DNA from: Mycobacterium sp. 1100029.7
GTDB lineage: Bacteria > Actinomycetota > Actinomycetes > Mycobacteriales > Mycobacteriaceae
DNA length: 48,111 nucleotides
Direction of reading: 5' to 3'
Assembly: GCF_001665235.1 (NCBI RefSeq)
Contig: NZ_LZSC01000037.1
Span: forward strand, 1 to 48,111
In this document: in pieces, positions 7,235 through 19,795 of the stretch
Numbering within the stretch: the first letter of the stretch is position 1
Layout: each line of letters begins with the position of its first letter
Position numbers and translations under genes: made by a program
The notes under the pieces: generated by a model
What the model was told of the DNA's origin: nothing
Databases searched by the model: none
What the model saw: the letters and a program-made list of their open reading frames with translations, nothing else

Positions 7235-8715
7235 GCACCGAGATTCCAGCAACGGTCGACGCGGATACAGTGACGTCTTGGTCGGACGACGTCGACGTCC
7301 TCGTGATCGGCTTCGGCATCGGTGGGGGATGCGCGGCGGTGAGCGCGGCAGCCGCCGGGGCGCGGGTGCTGGTCCTCGAGCGTGCGGCCGCGGCCGGGGG
7401 CACCACCTCGATGGCCGGCGGGCACTTCTACCTGGGCGGCGGCACCGCGGTGCAGCAGGCGACCGGTCATGACGACTCTCCTGAGGAGATGTACAAGTAT
7501 TTGGTCGCGGTGTCGCGCGAACCGGACCACGACAAGATCCGCGCATACAGCGACGGCAGTGTCGAGCATTTCGACTGGCTCGAGGATCTGGGCTTCCAGT
7601 TCGAGCGCAGCTACTACCCGGGCAAGGTGGTCGTGCCGCCGGGTACCGAAGGTCTGAGCTACACCGGCAACGAAAAGGTGTGGCCCTACTGCGAAAAGGC
7701 CAAGCCGGCACCGCGCGGACACTCCGTCCCGGTGCCCGGCGAGCTCGGCGGTGCCTCGATGGTCATCGATTTGTTGGTCAAGCGGGCCGCCGACTTGGGT
7801 GTGCAGGTCCGCTACGAGACCGGCGTGACCAATCTGGTCCTGGACGACGACGGCGCGGTGGTGGGCGTCGCGTGGAAACACTTCACCGAAACCGGTGCGG
7901 TCAAAGCAAAGTCGGTCATCATTGCCGCCGGCGGCTTCGCGATGAATCCGGAGATGGTCGCCGAGCACACGCCGGCACTGGCTCAGGAGCGCAAAACCAA
8001 GCACCACGGCACGGTGGCGCCCTACATCCTGGGCAACCCCAACGACGACGGGCTGGGCATCCGGATGGGTGTCTCGGCGGGCGGAGTCGCCAAGAACATG
8101 GACGACTTGTTCATCACCGCGGCCGCCTACCCGCCGGCGATCCTGCTGACCGGTGTGATCGTCAACAAGGACGGCAAGCGGTTCGTCACCGAGGACTCCT
8201 ACCATTCGCGCACCTCGGCCTTCGTACTCGAGCAGCCGGAACAGACCGCGTATCTGATCGTGGACGAGGCGCACACGGAGATGCCCGAGATGCCGCTGAT
8301 CAAATTCCTCGACGGCTACGAGACCATCGCCGAACTGGAGAACGCGTTGCAGATTCCCAGCGGCAATCTGGCGGCCACGCTGGAGCGCTACAACGAATTC
8401 GCGGCCAAGGGCGAAGACCCCGACTTCCACAAGCAGCCGGAATACCTTGCGGCACAGGATAATGGACCGTGGGCGGTCTTCGATCTGTCGTTGGGCCGAG
8501 CCATGTATTCGGGATTCACGATGGGCGGGCTGGCCACGTCGGTGGACGGAGAGGTGCTGCGTGCGGACGGCACGGTGGTCGCGGGCCTGTACGCCGTCGC
8601 GGCCTGCGCATCCAACATCGCCCAGGACGGCAAGGGCTACGCCAGCGGCACCCAGCTGGGTGAGGGATCGTTCTTCGGGCGCCGCGCCGGAGCGCACGCG
8701 GCGGCCAACAGCTAG
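7231..8715 (+). CDS. FAD-binding dehydrogenase, fumarate reductase/3-ketosteroid dehydrogenase type (Rv1817-like)
   Basis: A 494-residue flavoprotein. The N-terminal dinucleotide motif is [14 protein letters not shown] (about residues 24-37), followed by an acidic LERA and GGTTSMAGG. The C-terminal FAD segment reads [34 protein letters not shown] in two blocks, as in fumarate reductase, aspartate oxidase and ketosteroid dehydrogenases. Close to Rv1817. Substrate unknown; the C-terminal layout favours a steroid or enoate oxidoreductase over succinate dehydrogenase. GTG start overlaps the VOC stop (GTGA). Its TAG stop shares the palindrome CTAG with the stop of the convergent ABC transporter. 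Confidence 0.9.
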   Translation: MSTEIPATVDADTVTSWSDDVDVLVIGFGIGGGCAAVSAAAAGARVLVLERAAAAGGTTSMAGGHFYLGGGTAVQQATGHDDSPEEMYKYLVAVSREPDHDKIRAYSDGSVEHFDWLEDLGFQFERSYYPGKVVVPPGTEGLSYTGNEKVWPYCEKAKPAPRGHSVPVPGELGGASMVIDLLVKRAADLGVQVRYETGVTNLVLDDDGAVVGVAWKHFTETGAVKAKSVIIAAGGFAMNPEMVAEHTPALAQERKTKHHGTVAPYILGNPNDDGLGIRMGVSAGGVAKNMDDLFITAAAYPPAILLTGVIVNKDGKRFVTEDSYHSRTSAFVLEQPEQTAYLIVDEAHTEMPEMPLIKFLDGYETIAELENALQIPSGNLAATLERYNEFAAKGEDPDFHKQPEYLAAQDNGPWAVFDLSLGRAMYSGFTMGGLATSVDGEVLRADGTVVAGLYAVAACASNIAQDGKGYASGTQLGEGSFFGRRAGAHAAANS

Positions 8716-10631
8716 ACCCGCGCCGGCTGCTTGTCGACCGGCCCCAGCCGCCACTGCCCTTCGCCGAGCAACTCGAGGTGCTGGCTGTGGTGCTGCTCTA
8801 CGGCCGGTCGGTGACTGACGCTGACCACCACGCACTCGGGCAGTTCGCTGCGCAGCATCTGATACAGCGCGTACTCCAGGCCCTCGTCGAGAGCCGACGT
8901 GGCCTCGTCGAGAAAGACCGCTTTCGGCTTGGTCAACAAGACGCGGGCGAACGCAATGCGCTGCTGCTCACCGGGGGAGAGCACCTTGGCCCAGTCCTGC
9001 TCTTCGTCGAGCCGATCGATCATCGGGGCGAGCGCCACCTTCGTCAGTGTTTCGCGCAACGTGTCCTCGGCGATCTCGTCGGGCGAGTTCGGGTAGCACA
9101 CAACGGTTCGCAGTGTTCCCAGCGGCACATACGGCAACTGTGACAAGAACATCGTCGCGTTCTCGCCCTCCGGGCGGCACAGCGTTCCCGAGGCATAAGG
9201 CCACAATTCGGCGAGACTGCGCAGCAGCGTTGTTTTCCCGGCGCCGGATCGGCCGGTGATCACCAGCGAGTCGCCGGTGTGCAGTTCCACATCCAGCGCG
9301 TCGATCAACTGATCGCCGGCCGGCGTGCGCACCTCGACATTGGCCAGCTCGACCGCGGCGTCCACGCTGGGTTTGACGTACACCGCCGGCAATTCCCGGC
9401 CACGCTCGTTGGCGTCGACCAGCCCGTGCAGACGGATGATCGCGGCCCGGAATGCCGCGAACGCGTCATAGTTGTTGCGGAAGAACGACAGTGAATCGTG
9501 AATATTGCTGAACGCCTGCGCGGTCTGCGTGACGTCACCGAACGCGATCTCGCCGGCGAACAGTCGCGGCGCCTGAATCGCCAACGGCAGCGGGACGATC
9601 GCCTGAGTCATCGACCAGTTCCAGCCGTTGAAGATGATGGTCCGCCGGACGAATTTGCGGTAGTTGTCGATGATCGGGGTGAAGCGCCGCCACAGCTGGG
9701 CCCGCTCGACCCGCTCGCCGCGGTAGAAGCCGACCGCTTCTGCGGCGTCACGCAGCCGTACCAGGGCATAACGGAACGCGGCGTTGAGTTTCTCGTTGTT
9801 GAAGCTCAGCCAAATCAGCGGGCGCCCAAGCCAAATCGCGACCACCGTGGCGATCAGCACGTAGACCAGAACCGTCCAGAACATGGCGCGCGGGATGTCC
9901 ACTCCGAAGAAGTTGAAGTCTCCCGATAGATTCCACAGGATCGCGGCAAACGAGATCACCGAGGCCACCGCGTTGACCGCCCCGAACAACAGCGTGCTGG
10001 TGGTTCCGTTGGACGGGATGTTCGGGGTGCCGCCGACACCGGCGGTAAAGATGTCGACATCCTGCTGAATACGCTGGTCCGGGTTGTCAATGGTGTTGTC
10101 GATGAACAAATCCCGGTAGTAGGCCCGCCCACCCAGCCAGTCGTCGGTGAGGTGAGCGGTCAGCCACATACGCCAGGCGATGATGAATCGCTGGGTCAGG
10201 TAGATGTCGAGGATCACCCGCGCGATGAAGATGGCTGCCAGCAAGATGAAGATTGCCAGCGACGTCCAAAAGCCATGGATACCAGACTGTTTGACGGCGT
10301 CGTTACCCGAAGCGATGCCTTCGAACGCCTTCTGCAGCGCCGTGTACAGGTCATTGCTCTGGAAGCTGAAAAGCACATTGAGTCTGACCGAGAACAACAC
10401 GAGCAGCAGTAGCACGCCGAGGCCGGCCCATACCTTGACGCTTGCCGCGCCGGTGAAGTATCCACGGGTGATCCGCCAGAACTGCCGGCCCCATGGGGTG
10501 AGGTATCTGATCGCGACCAGCACGAGCAGCAGGCAGACGGCACCGACTGCCCAGGCGATGGCGAGCCATCGCAGCGAGTCGACGAATGCCGCCGACCAAT
10601 CGATGGACGGCGTGAACGGCTTCGGGCCCAA
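8712..10631 (-). CDS. bacA: BacA/SbmA-type ABC transporter (Rv1819c-like)
   Basis: A 639-residue fused membrane and ATPase protein. Residues 1-390 hold six membrane helices and the SbmA/BacA-like fold (region [19 protein letters not shown]). The nucleotide-binding domain has Walker [10 protein letters not shown] at about 460, signature [15 protein letters not shown], Walker [16 protein letters not shown] and a switch His in SVSHRP. Rv1819c imports hydrophilic solutes such as vitamin B12, bleomycin and some peptides. The start is taken as TTG at 10631: AAGGAG lies 9 nt upstream (10646-10641) and this gives exactly the Rv1819c length; the in-frame ATG at 10640 directly abuts the AAGGAG. Divergent from ilvG. 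Confidence 0.93.
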   Translation of the reverse strand: MGPKPFTPSIDWSAAFVDSLRWLAIAWAVGAVCLLLVLVAIRYLTPWGRQFWRITRGYFTGAASVKVWAGLGVLLLLVLFSVRLNVLFSFQSNDLYTALQKAFEGIASGNDAVKQSGIHGFWTSLAIFILLAAIFIARVILDIYLTQRFIIAWRMWLTAHLTDDWLGGRAYYRDLFIDNTIDNPDQRIQQDVDIFTAGVGGTPNIPSNGTTSTLLFGAVNAVASVISFAAILWNLSGDFNFFGVDIPRAMFWTVLVYVLIATVVAIWLGRPLIWLSFNNEKLNAAFRYALVRLRDAAEAVGFYRGERVERAQLWRRFTPIIDNYRKFVRRTIIFNGWNWSMTQAIVPLPLAIQAPRLFAGEIAFGDVTQTAQAFSNIHDSLSFFRNNYDAFAAFRAAIIRLHGLVDANERGRELPAVYVKPSVDAAVELANVEVRTPAGDQLIDALDVELHTGDSLVITGRSGAGKTTLLRSLAELWPYASGTLCRPEGENATMFLSQLPYVPLGTLRTVVCYPNSPDEIAEDTLRETLTKVALAPMIDRLDEEQDWAKVLSPGEQQRIAFARVLLTKPKAVFLDEATSALDEGLEYALYQMLRSELPECVVVSVSHRPAVEQHHSQHLELLGEGQWRLGPVDKQPARV

Positions 10632-10725
10632 GGTCGACATCTCCTTATCAGCGAGGCATCGCAAGGCGCCTCTGGGCGAATGCTTCCCAGCGAAGGTACC
10701 CGAGAGTGGCAGTTAGGCTGCGAGG

Positions 10726-12369
10726 ATGAGCATCGACGCTCCGTCCAGCCAGATCGTCCATGCCGGCCGGTTGATCGCCCGTCGCCTGCGGGCCAGCGGC
10801 ATCGACACCGTGTTCACGTTGTCCGGTGGCCACCTGTTCTCCATCTATGACGGCTGCCGCGAAGAGGGCATCCGGCTCATCGACACCCGCCACGAACAGA
10901 CGGCGGCGTTCGCGGCCGAGGGCTGGTCGAAGGTGACCCGGGTGCCGGGCGTAGCCGCGCTGACCGCGGGCCCCGGTGTGACCAACGGCATGAGCGCGAT
11001 GGCGGCCGCGCAGCAGAACCAGTCACCCCTGGTGGTGCTCGGCGGGCGGGCGCCCGCGCAGCGCTGGGGCATGGGGTCGCTGCAGGAAATCGACCATGTG
11101 CCATTCGTCGCGCCGTTGACGCGCTTCGCGGCCACCGCCCAATCCGCGGAGGATGCGGGCCGGCTCCTCGACCAGGCGTTGCAGGCCGCGGTCGGCGCAC
11201 CCTCCGGCGTCGGATTCGTCGACTTTCCGATGGATCACGTGTTCGGCGTGTCCGAAGACGACGGCCGCCCCGGCGCACTGCACACGCTGCCGTCGACTCC
11301 GGGCCCCGACGGTGATGCGCTGGAGCGTGCCGCCAGCCTGCTGGCCGGTGCGCAACGGCCGGTGATCATGGCCGGCACGAACGTCTGGTGGGGTCACGGC
11401 GAGGCGGCACTGCTGCGGCTGGCCGAGGAGCGGCGAATCCCGGTGCTGATGAACGGGATGGCGCGCGGCGTGGTGCCCGCCGACCACCCGCTCGCGTTCT
11501 CGCGGGCACGGGCGAAGGCGTTGGCCGAGGCCGATGTCGCCCTGGTCGTCGGCGTGCCGATGGATTTCCGGCTCGGTTTCGGCAAGGTGTTCGGGCCCGA
11601 CACCCAGCTGATCGTCGCCGACCGGGCCCAACCGGACCGCGAGCATCCGCGGCCGATCGCGGCCAGCCTCTATGGCGACCTCACGATCACCCTGTCGTCG
11701 CTGTCGGGGCCCAGCGGATCCGATCATCAGGACTGGATCGGCGGCCTGCGCGCCATCGAGACCGCCGCGCGCGAGAAGGAGGCGGCCGAACTCGGTGACG
11801 ACCGAATCCCGCTGCATCCGATGCGGGTGTACGCCGAACTCGCGCCGCTGCTCGACCGCGATGCGATCGTCGTCATCGATGCCGGTGACTTCGGTTCGTA
11901 CGCGGGCCGGGTGATCGACAGCTACCAGCCGGGCTGCTGGCTGGACAGCGGGCCGTTCGGATGTCTGGGCTCCGGTCCCGGCTACGCCCTGGCGGCCAAA
12001 TTGGCCAATCCCCATCGTCAGGTGGTGCTGTTGCAGGGCGACGGGGCCTTCGGGTTCAGCGGCATGGAGTGGGACACCCTGGTGCGCCACCAGGTTCCGG
12101 TCGTGTCGGTGATCGGCAACAACGGAATCTGGGGTCTCGAAAAGCATCCGATGGAAGCGCTTTACGGCTATTCGGTGGTCGCGGAGCTACGTCCGGGGAC
12201 CCGCTACGACGAGGTGGTGCGGGCCTTGGGCGGCCACGGCGAACTGGTCTCCGCGCCCGGCGAGCTGCGGCCCGCGCTGCAGCGAGCGTTCGCCAGCGGC
12301 CTGCCCTCGGTCGTCAACGTGCTGACCGATCCGACCATCGCTTATCCACGCCGATCCAACCTCGCTTGA
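10726..12369 (+). CDS. ilvG: Thiamine diphosphate-dependent acetolactate synthase-like protein (IlvG)
   Basis: A 547-residue enzyme with the three-domain architecture of ThDP-dependent acetohydroxyacid synthases. Glu57 in [10 protein letters not shown] is the cofactor-activating glutamate; the ThDP/Mg motif runs from GDGAFGFSG (about 438) to IGNNGIWG. It matches Rv1820 in length and place. Acetolactate synthases condense two pyruvates, or pyruvate and 2-ketobutyrate, in branched-chain amino acid synthesis; IlvG is one of several paralogues beside the main IlvB, and oxalyl-CoA-decarboxylase-like activity cannot be excluded. Its stop codon falls inside the first unit of the 57-bp repeat array that precedes secA2. 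Confidence 0.92.
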   Translation: MSIDAPSSQIVHAGRLIARRLRASGIDTVFTLSGGHLFSIYDGCREEGIRLIDTRHEQTAAFAAEGWSKVTRVPGVAALTAGPGVTNGMSAMAAAQQNQSPLVVLGGRAPAQRWGMGSLQEIDHVPFVAPLTRFAATAQSAEDAGRLLDQALQAAVGAPSGVGFVDFPMDHVFGVSEDDGRPGALHTLPSTPGPDGDALERAASLLAGAQRPVIMAGTNVWWGHGEAALLRLAEERRIPVLMNGMARGVVPADHPLAFSRARAKALAEADVALVVGVPMDFRLGFGKVFGPDTQLIVADRAQPDREHPRPIAASLYGDLTITLSSLSGPSGSDHQDWIGGLRAIETAAREKEAAELGDDRIPLHPMRVYAELAPLLDRDAIVVIDAGDFGSYAGRVIDSYQPGCWLDSGPFGCLGSGPGYALAAKLANPHRQVVLLQGDGAFGFSGMEWDTLVRHQVPVVSVIGNNGIWGLEKHPMEALYGYSVVAELRPGTRYDEVVRALGGHGELVSAPGELRPALQRAFASGLPSVVNVLTDPTIAYPRRSNLA

Positions 12370-12508
12370 CGGGTCGCCTCCTTTCCACGCCGCTGCGCGC
12401 CGTGCATCGTCACCGACCGGCTTGACGGGTTGCCTCGCCCCCTCGCTCGCTGCGCACCGTGCATCGTCACCAACCGGCTTGACGGGTCGGCGCTGCTCAC
12501 CGCGTACC
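12365..12508. repeat. 56-57-bp tandem repeat array (MIRU-like) upstream of secA2
   Basis: CTTGACGGGT occurs at 12365, 12421 and 12478, giving periods of 56 and 57 bp. The first two units share an internal block around GCATCGTCACC (in 12403-12413 and 12460-12470); the third unit is partial. The array starts over the ilvG stop and ends just before the secA2 GTG. Its period and the GCATCGTCACC core match the array on the other side of secA2. The reverse strand resembles the GGTGACGATGCAG start of mycobacterial MIRU repeats, from memory. Confidence 0.75.
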
Positions 12509-12516
12509 GTTGACCT

Positions 12517-14847
<2,331 letters not shown>

Positions 14848-14851
14848 ACGG

Positions 14852-15011
14852 CCCTCCTCGCAGTCCGCAATGCGGACTGCATCGTCACCGGGCTGAGCTC
14901 GATTGCCCGCCTCCTCGCAGTCCGCAATGCGGACTGCATCGTCACCGGGCTAAGCTCGATTGCCCGCCTCCTCGCAGTCCGCAATGCGGACTGCATCGTC
15001 ACCGGGCTAAG
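14852..15011. repeat. Three-copy 57-bp tandem repeat (MIRU-like VNTR) between secA2 and pgsA2
   Basis: Three nearly identical 57-bp units, differing by single bases (GGGCTGAGC in the first against GGGCTAAGC). Each holds a 21-bp inverted repeat with arms GCAGTCCGCA and TGCGGACTGC around one base, at 14860-14880, 14917-14937 and 14974-14994. It fills the gap between secA2 and pgsA2 and ends 11 bp before the pgsA2 ATG. The period is divisible by three, so several frames stay open through it, giving false repeat-protein ORFs on both strands. Copy number is likely to vary between strains. Confidence 0.9.
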
Positions 15012-15021
15012 GTCACGGCTC

Positions 15022-15609
15022 ATGGAGCAGGATCCGCCAGACCGGGTGCTGACGGTGCCCAACCTATTGAGCGCCATCCGCCTGCTGCTCATCCCGGTGT
15101 TCATCTATCTGCTGGTGTTCGCGCACGCCAACGGCTGGGCCGTGGCGATCCTGATGTTCAGCGGCGCCTCCGATTGGGCCGACGGCAAGATCGCCCGCAC
15201 CCTGAACCAGTCATCGCGGCTGGGTGTGCTGCTGGATCCCGCGGTCGATCGCCTGTACATGGTGACCGTGCCCGTCGTGATGGCGCTGAGCGGCATCGTG
15301 CCGTGGTGGTTCGTGATCGCGCTGTTGGCGCGCGACGGGCTGCTGGCCGCCACGCTGCCGCTGTTGCGCAGTCGCGGCCTTTCGGCGTTGCCGGTCACCT
15401 ACATCGGCAAAGCGGCGACGTTCGCGTTGATGTCCGGTTTTCCGCTCGTCTTGCTGGGCACCTGGGATGCGCTGTGGAGCCGGGTGATCGGCGCGTGCGG
15501 GTGGGGCTTTCTGATCTGGGGGCTGTACGCCTACCTGTGGTCGTTCGTCCTGTACGCCGTCCAGATGGTGTTGGTGCTGCGCGAGATGCCCAAGGTCGCG
15601 CATGGCTGA
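15022..15609 (+). CDS. pgsA2: CDP-alcohol phosphatidyltransferase PgsA2
   Basis: A 195-residue membrane enzyme with the CDP-OH-P signature DGxxARx8GxxxDxxxD, read here as [11 protein letters not shown] followed by [10 protein letters not shown]; the aspartates bind Mg2+ and the CDP-lipid. Five or six membrane helices follow. Family members make phosphatidylglycerophosphate, cardiolipin or phosphatidylinositol phosphate. Rv1822 is annotated as a phosphatidylglycerophosphate synthase, and cardiolipin synthesis has also been proposed; sequence alone does not decide. The ATG lies 11 bp after the last tandem repeat. It overlaps the following DUF881 gene by 8 bp. Confidence 0.93.
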   Translation: MEQDPPDRVLTVPNLLSAIRLLLIPVFIYLLVFAHANGWAVAILMFSGASDWADGKIARTLNQSSRLGVLLDPAVDRLYMVTVPVVMALSGIVPWWFVIALLARDGLLAATLPLLRSRGLSALPVTYIGKAATFALMSGFPLVLLGTWDALWSRVIGACGWGFLIWGLYAYLWSFVLYAVQMVLVLREMPKVAHG

Positions 15610-16525
15610 ACCGGACCGTCTGCTCGGCGGCTATGACCCCAATGCGGGCCGCAGCGCGCATGCGGCGGCGCGCCCGACGCTCATCCCGGTGCCGTCGCTG
15701 CTGCGCGCGCTGCTATCCGAGCATCTGGATCCCGGCTACGCCGCGGCCGCCCAGCGGCGCGCCGACAAGTCCGGCCCCGCCAGCGGACGGGCACGCGCGG
15801 CCAGCTGGCTCTGGCAGGCGCTGGCGGCCATGCTTGTTTCCGCCGTGTTCGCCGCCGCGGTCGCGCAGGCCCGCTCAGTGGAACCCGGTGTGCGCTCGGC
15901 CCAGCAACTGCTGGCGCGCAGCGTGCGGGCGAGTGAAGAGACCGACGCGAAGTTGGCCCAGCAGCGCGGCACGCTGGCGAGCAAGGTCGACGACATCCAG
16001 CGGCTCACGTTGACCGACGACGCGGAAGGCCAACGGCTGCTGAGCCGTCTGGACGGGCTCAGCCTGGCGGCGGCCAGCACCGCCGTCATCGGCCCGGGCC
16101 TGACCGTCAAGGTCACCGATCCCGGCGCCAGCCCGAACCTGTCCGACGTGTCCAAGCAGCGGGTGAACGGCAGCCGCCAGATCATCCTCGACCGCGATCT
16201 GCAGCTTGTCGTCAACTCGTTGTGGGCCAGCGGCGCCGAGGCGCTTTCGGTCGGCGGAGTGCGCATCGGGCCGAACGTGACCATCCGCCAAGCCGGGGGA
16301 GCGATCCTGGTCGACAACAACCCGACCAGCAGCCCCTACACCATCCTGGCCATCGGGCCACCACACGCGATGCGAGACGTCTTCGACAACAGCCCGGGAT
16401 TGCAACGCCTTAGGCTGCTAGAGGTTTCTTACGGTGTCGGCATCGCGGTGGACGTCTCCGACGGTCTCTCGCTGCCGGCTGGTTCGGTGCGGGACGTCAA
16501 GTTCGCCAAACAGATTGGGCCCTAG
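15602..16525 (+). CDS. DUF881 membrane protein (Rv1823-like)
   Basis: A 307-residue protein: a basic cytoplasmic N-terminus of about 60 residues, one membrane helix ([20 protein letters not shown]), a short coiled coil, then the extracytoplasmic DUF881 domain ([12 protein letters not shown] to DVKFAKQIG) with the repeated pattern [12 protein letters not shown] and [11 protein letters not shown]. In Firmicutes and Actinobacteria DUF881 proteins cluster with small basic proteins and division genes, but their role is not established. It overlaps pgsA2 by 8 bp and is followed by sbp and a second DUF881 gene, a conserved triad that probably forms one complex. Confidence 0.9.
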   Translation: MAEPDRLLGGYDPNAGRSAHAAARPTLIPVPSLLRALLSEHLDPGYAAAAQRRADKSGPASGRARAASWLWQALAAMLVSAVFAAAVAQARSVEPGVRSAQQLLARSVRASEETDAKLAQQRGTLASKVDDIQRLTLTDDAEGQRLLSRLDGLSLAAASTAVIGPGLTVKVTDPGASPNLSDVSKQRVNGSRQIILDRDLQLVVNSLWASGAEALSVGGVRIGPNVTIRQAGGAILVDNNPTSSPYTILAIGPPHAMRDVFDNSPGLQRLRLLEVSYGVGIAVDVSDGLSLPAGSVRDVKFAKQIGP

Positions 16526-16541
16526 TGAGAAAAGATCGCGC

Positions 16542-16874
16542 ATGATCGGAATCGCGGCGCTGGTGGTCGGCATCGTGCTGGGATTGGTCTTTCACCCCGC
16601 GGTGCCCGAGATCGTGCAGCCGTATCTGCCCATCGCGGTGGTCGCGGCGCTGGACGCGGTTTTCGGCGGTCTGCGCGCTTACCTCGAGCGGATCTTCGAC
16701 CCCAAGGTCTTCGTGGTGTCGTTCGTGTTCAACGTCTTTGTGGCGGCCCTGATCGTCTACGTCGGCGACCAGTTGGGCGTGGGCACCCAGTTGTCGACGG
16801 CCATCATCGTCGTGTTGGGTATCCGTATCTTCGGCAACGCCGCCGCGCTGCGGCGCCGGCTGTTCGGGGCGTAG
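16542..16874 (+). CDS. sbp: Small basic family protein (DUF1290, Rv1824-like)
   Basis: A 110-residue membrane protein with three or four hydrophobic helices, including MIGIAALVVGIVLGLVFHP and the conserved segment AVFGGLRAYLERIFD, diagnostic for the small basic protein family. It lies between two DUF881 genes, the arrangement seen in many Gram-positive bacteria near division genes; a scaffold or partner role for the DUF881 proteins is plausible but unproven. Start at the ATG 16 bp after the previous stop; an AAAAGAT sequence is the only upstream purine run. A longer frame upstream overlaps the previous gene and is not supported. Confidence 0.9.
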   Translation: MIGIAALVVGIVLGLVFHPAVPEIVQPYLPIAVVAALDAVFGGLRAYLERIFDPKVFVVSFVFNVFVAALIVYVGDQLGVGTQLSTAIIVVLGIRIFGNAAALRRRLFGA

Positions 16875-16889
16875 CAAAATGAGGTCAGC

Positions 16890-17765
16890 GTGAGCCAGCA
16901 TCAGCCCACCGGTGCTTCCGACGAAAGCCGTGATGCGGCAACGCCGCACGACGATTCCGCGCCGCCCGCCGACACCGCCACGCCGCACGGCCGCCACGAG
17001 TTACCGGACAACAGTCCGCGCCCCGAAATCGGCCCGCTGGGACGCAGCGGCTTGTCCGGAGTGCTGCGCAGCCGACGCTCCCGTCTGATGTTCGGCACCC
17101 TCGCGGCCCTGCTGTGTCTGCTGCTGGGCGTCGCGATCGTCACCCAGGTGCGCCAAACCCGTTCGGGAGACTCCCTGGACACCGCGCGCCCGGCGGACCT
17201 GCTGGTGCTGCTGGACTCGCTGCGCCAACGCGAGGGGACGCTGAGCGGTGAGGTCAGCGAACTGCAGAACACGCTAAATTCGTTGCAGGCGTCCGGAAAT
17301 AACGACCAGGCCGCGATCAAAAGCGCGCAGGCGCGGCTGGCTGCGCTGTCCATCCTGGTGGGCGCCGTGGGTGCGACCGGTCCGGGTGTCACCGTCACCA
17401 TCGACGACCCCGGGCCCGGGGTGTCACCGGAGGTAATGCTCGACGTGATCAATGAATTGCGGGCCGCCGGCGCCGAGGCGATCGAGGTCAACGGGGGACA
17501 TCAGTCCGTGCGGGTAGGTGTCGACACCTGGGTGGTCGGCTCGCCCGGCTCACTGACCATCGACAACAAAACGCTGTCGCCGTCGTATTCGATTCTGGCG
17601 ATTGGCGATCCACCCACGCTGGCCGCGGCCATGAACATCCCCGGCGGCGCCGAGGACAGCATCAAGCGGGTCGGCGGCCGGATGTCTGTGCAACAGAACG
17701 ACCGCATCGACGTCAGCACCTTGCGACAACCAAAACCGCACCAATACGCTCAGCCCGTCAAGTGA
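16890..17765 (+). CDS. DUF881 membrane protein, second copy (Rv1825-like)
   Basis: A 291-residue paralogue of the DUF881 protein encoded two genes upstream. The N-terminal 60 residues are rich in His, Asp, Pro and Thr and look disordered. One membrane helix follows (LMFGTLAALLCLLLGVAIVTQV), then a heptad-like segment (LRQREGTLSGEVSELQNTLN) and the DUF881 domain (GPGVTVTIDDPG, EAIEVNGGHQSVRVG). Rv1825 has been linked to cell division and peptidoglycan binding. The GTG start follows GAGGT weakly. Fifteen bp separate it from sbp, so the triad is one operon, probably running on into gcvH. Confidence 0.9.
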   Translation: MSQHQPTGASDESRDAATPHDDSAPPADTATPHGRHELPDNSPRPEIGPLGRSGLSGVLRSRRSRLMFGTLAALLCLLLGVAIVTQVRQTRSGDSLDTARPADLLVLLDSLRQREGTLSGEVSELQNTLNSLQASGNNDQAAIKSAQARLAALSILVGAVGATGPGVTVTIDDPGPGVSPEVMLDVINELRAAGAEAIEVNGGHQSVRVGVDTWVVGSPGSLTIDNKTLSPSYSILAIGDPPTLAAAMNIPGGAEDSIKRVGGRMSVQQNDRIDVSTLRQPKPHQYAQPVK

Positions 17766-17790
17766 GAACACCGACCAGAACAGGATTACC

Positions 17791-18189
17791 GTGAGCGATA
17801 TCCCGCCCGATCTGCACTACACCGCCGAACACGAATGGGTTCGCCGGAGCAGTGACGACACCGTGCGGGTCGGGATCACCGACTTCGCGCAGTCGGCACT
17901 GGGCGACGTGGTCTTCGTCCAGCTGCCCGACGTGGGCACCGAGGTGACCGCGGGTGGCTCTTTCGGCGAGGTGGAATCGACGAAATCCGTGTCCGACTTG
18001 TACGCCCCGCTGACCGGGAAAGTCACTGCCGTCAACGGCGATCTGGACGGCAGCCCGCAGCTGGTCAACTCCGATCCCTACGGTGACGGCTGGCTGCTGG
18101 ACATTCAGGTCGCCGACGCCGCCGAGTTGGAGTCGGCGGTTTCCGCGCTGCTCGACGCCGAGGCCTACCGCGGCACGCTCACCGAGTGA
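17791..18189 (+). CDS. gcvH: Glycine cleavage system H protein
   Basis: A 132-residue lipoyl carrier protein. Lys65 in GEVESTKSVSDLYAPL is the lipoylated lysine; the beta-hammerhead fold is evident. GcvH shuttles the aminomethyl group from P protein to T protein during glycine breakdown to CO2, NH3 and methylene-tetrahydrofolate. The GTG start lies 25 bp after the DUF881 stop. The partner gcvP is about 3.3 kb downstream under its own riboswitch; gcvT is not in the window. Unlike gcvP, no riboswitch is seen before gcvH, so the two subunits appear to be controlled separately. Confidence 0.96.
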   Translation: MSDIPPDLHYTAEHEWVRRSSDDTVRVGITDFAQSALGDVVFVQLPDVGTEVTAGGSFGEVESTKSVSDLYAPLTGKVTAVNGDLDGSPQLVNSDPYGDGWLLDIQVADAAELESAVSALLDAEAYRGTLTE

Positions 18190-18296
18190 CGGTTGCTAAT
18201 GTCCCTGCCAGCCCTGCGCGCGGCCGCAACATCGGCATGACACGGCACGCGGCGGGGCCAGGGGGCCGGGCCAGACGATCGGCTAGCGATCCTGCC

Positions 18297-18321
18297 GGTG
18301 GTTAGCGCATTGCGAACCACC
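18297..18321. promoter_or_regulatory. 25-bp imperfect palindrome between gcvH and garA
   Basis: Arms GGTGGTT and AACCACC flank an 11-base centre that itself has GCGC/GCG symmetry. The 260-bp gap 18190-18449 otherwise holds no gene and presumably the garA promoter. No T-run follows the palindrome, so an operator is as likely as a terminator. Role unknown. Confidence 0.4.
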
Positions 18322-18449
18322 GCGCGGTACGGTCAACACAACAGCGTTAGAAGGCAAGTAATCGGCAATACCGGGTTGACCCAACCTAGCGAGAAGCCGG
18401 CCGAACGGCCCGGTCAGACAACGCCACAGCGGCCAGTGAGGAGCAGCGG

Positions 18450-18932
18450 GTGACGGACATGGACTCAGGACGACAGGAAGACCAGACTTCTGACGAAGTC
18501 ACCGTGGAGACGACTTCGGTCTTCCGCGCCGACTTCCTGAACGAACTGGACGCGCCCGCGCAATCGGGTGGCGAGAGCACGGTCTCCGGGGTCGAAGGAC
18601 TTCCCGCGGGCTCGGCGTTGCTGGTCGTCAAACGCGGGCCCAACGCAGGCTCCCGGTTCCTGCTGGACCAGGCCATCACCTCGGCCGGCCGGCACCCGGA
18701 CAGCGACATCTTCCTCGATGACGTCACGGTCAGTCGCCGCCACGCCGAATTCAGGTTGGAAAACAACGAATTCCACGTGGTCGATGTGGGTAGCCTGAAC
18801 GGCACCTACGTCAATCGCGAGCCGGTGGATTCGGCCGTGTTGGCCAACGGTGACGAGGTACAGATCGGCAAGTTCCGGTTGGTGTTCTTGACCGGACCCA
18901 AAGGCGACGACGACGGAGGATCTGGAGGCTAG
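18450..18932 (+). CDS. garA: FHA-domain metabolic regulator GarA
   Basis: A 160-residue protein almost identical to GarA (Rv1827). The N-terminal tail carries ETTSVFR with Thr21 and Thr22, phosphorylated in M. tuberculosis by PknG and PknB. The FHA domain spans about 55-145 with [17 protein letters not shown] and GSLNGTYVN for phosphothreonine binding. Unphosphorylated GarA inhibits 2-oxoglutarate dehydrogenase and NAD-glutamate dehydrogenase and stimulates glutamate synthase; phosphorylation causes self-binding and switches it off. The GTG at 18450 follows GAGGAG by 6 nt. Its stop overlaps the next GTG by one base. Confidence 0.97.
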   Translation: MTDMDSGRQEDQTSDEVTVETTSVFRADFLNELDAPAQSGGESTVSGVEGLPAGSALLVVKRGPNAGSRFLLDQAITSAGRHPDSDIFLDDVTVSRRHAEFRLENNEFHVVDVGSLNGTYVNREPVDSAVLANGDEVQIGKFRLVFLTGPKGDDDGGSGG

Positions 18933-19678
18933 TGAGCGCACCCGATAGCTCGGCCCTGGCCGGGATGTCGATTGGGGCGGTCTTGGACCTGCTGAGGCCG
19001 GATTTCCCCGATGTCACGATTTCCAAGATTCGTTTCTTGGAAGCCGAAGGACTGGTGACGCCGCAACGCGCCGCGTCGGGATACCGCCGATTCACCGCAT
19101 ACGACTGCGCGCGGTTGCGCTTCATTCTCACCGCGCAGCGCGACCACTACCTGCCGTTGAAAGTGATCAGGGCACAATTGGATGCCCAACCCGACGGCGA
19201 GCTGCCGCCGTTCGGATCGCCTTACGGCGTACCGCGATTGGTGTCGGTGACCGATGGCGACGTCGCGGCCGACACCGGGTCCGACACGGCGGCGGTGGCG
19301 CCGACCCGGGTCCGGTTGAGCCACGAAGAGCTGCTGGAGCGTTCCGGCGTGGACGAGGATCTGCTCACCGCGCTACTCAAGGCCGGGGTGATCAGTCGTG
19401 GTCCGGGCGGCTTCTTCGACGAGCACACCGTCGTGATCCTGCAGTGCGCACGGGCGTTGTCCGACTACGGTGTCGAGCCGCGACACCTGCGTGCGTTCCG
19501 TTCGGCCGCCGACCGGCAGTCCGACCTGATCGCCCAGATCGCCGGGCCGTTGATCAAGGCCGACAAGGCCGGTGCGCGCGATCGCGCCGACGATCTGGCG
19601 CGCGAGGTTGCCGCACTCGCGATTACTTTGCATACGTCGTTGATCAAGTCCGCCGTTCGCGACGTTCTGCGACGCTGA
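18932..19678 (+). CDS. MerR-like helix-turn-helix regulator (Rv1828-like)
   Basis: A 248-residue DNA-binding protein with an N-terminal MerR-type winged helix ([20 protein letters not shown], then [13 protein letters not shown] and [17 protein letters not shown]). The C-terminal half is helical and lacks the metal-binding cysteines of classical MerR proteins. Length agrees with Rv1828. Its GTG start shares one base with the garA stop, so it is co-transcribed with garA. Targets are unknown; the nearby Rv1830-type regulator shares the fold. Confidence 0.92.
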   Translation: MSAPDSSALAGMSIGAVLDLLRPDFPDVTISKIRFLEAEGLVTPQRAASGYRRFTAYDCARLRFILTAQRDHYLPLKVIRAQLDAQPDGELPPFGSPYGVPRLVSVTDGDVAADTGSDTAAVAPTRVRLSHEELLERSGVDEDLLTALLKAGVISRGPGGFFDEHTVVILQCARALSDYGVEPRHLRAFRSAADRQSDLIAQIAGPLIKADKAGARDRADDLAREVAALAITLHTSLIKSAVRDVLRR

Positions 19679-19795
19679 GGACTAGACTTCGTTGAACAGC
19701 TTGGTGTTCGGCGGCACGGAGAGGAATGGTGCACCACCGGATCGTCGCGCTGAGTAACAGTCGGACACGGCGGCATATGCGGAGGGCAGACACAA

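Noticed and set aside
14852..15011. CRISPR array
   Set aside because: The units are directly adjacent and nearly identical over their whole length, with no variable spacers and no cas genes nearby.
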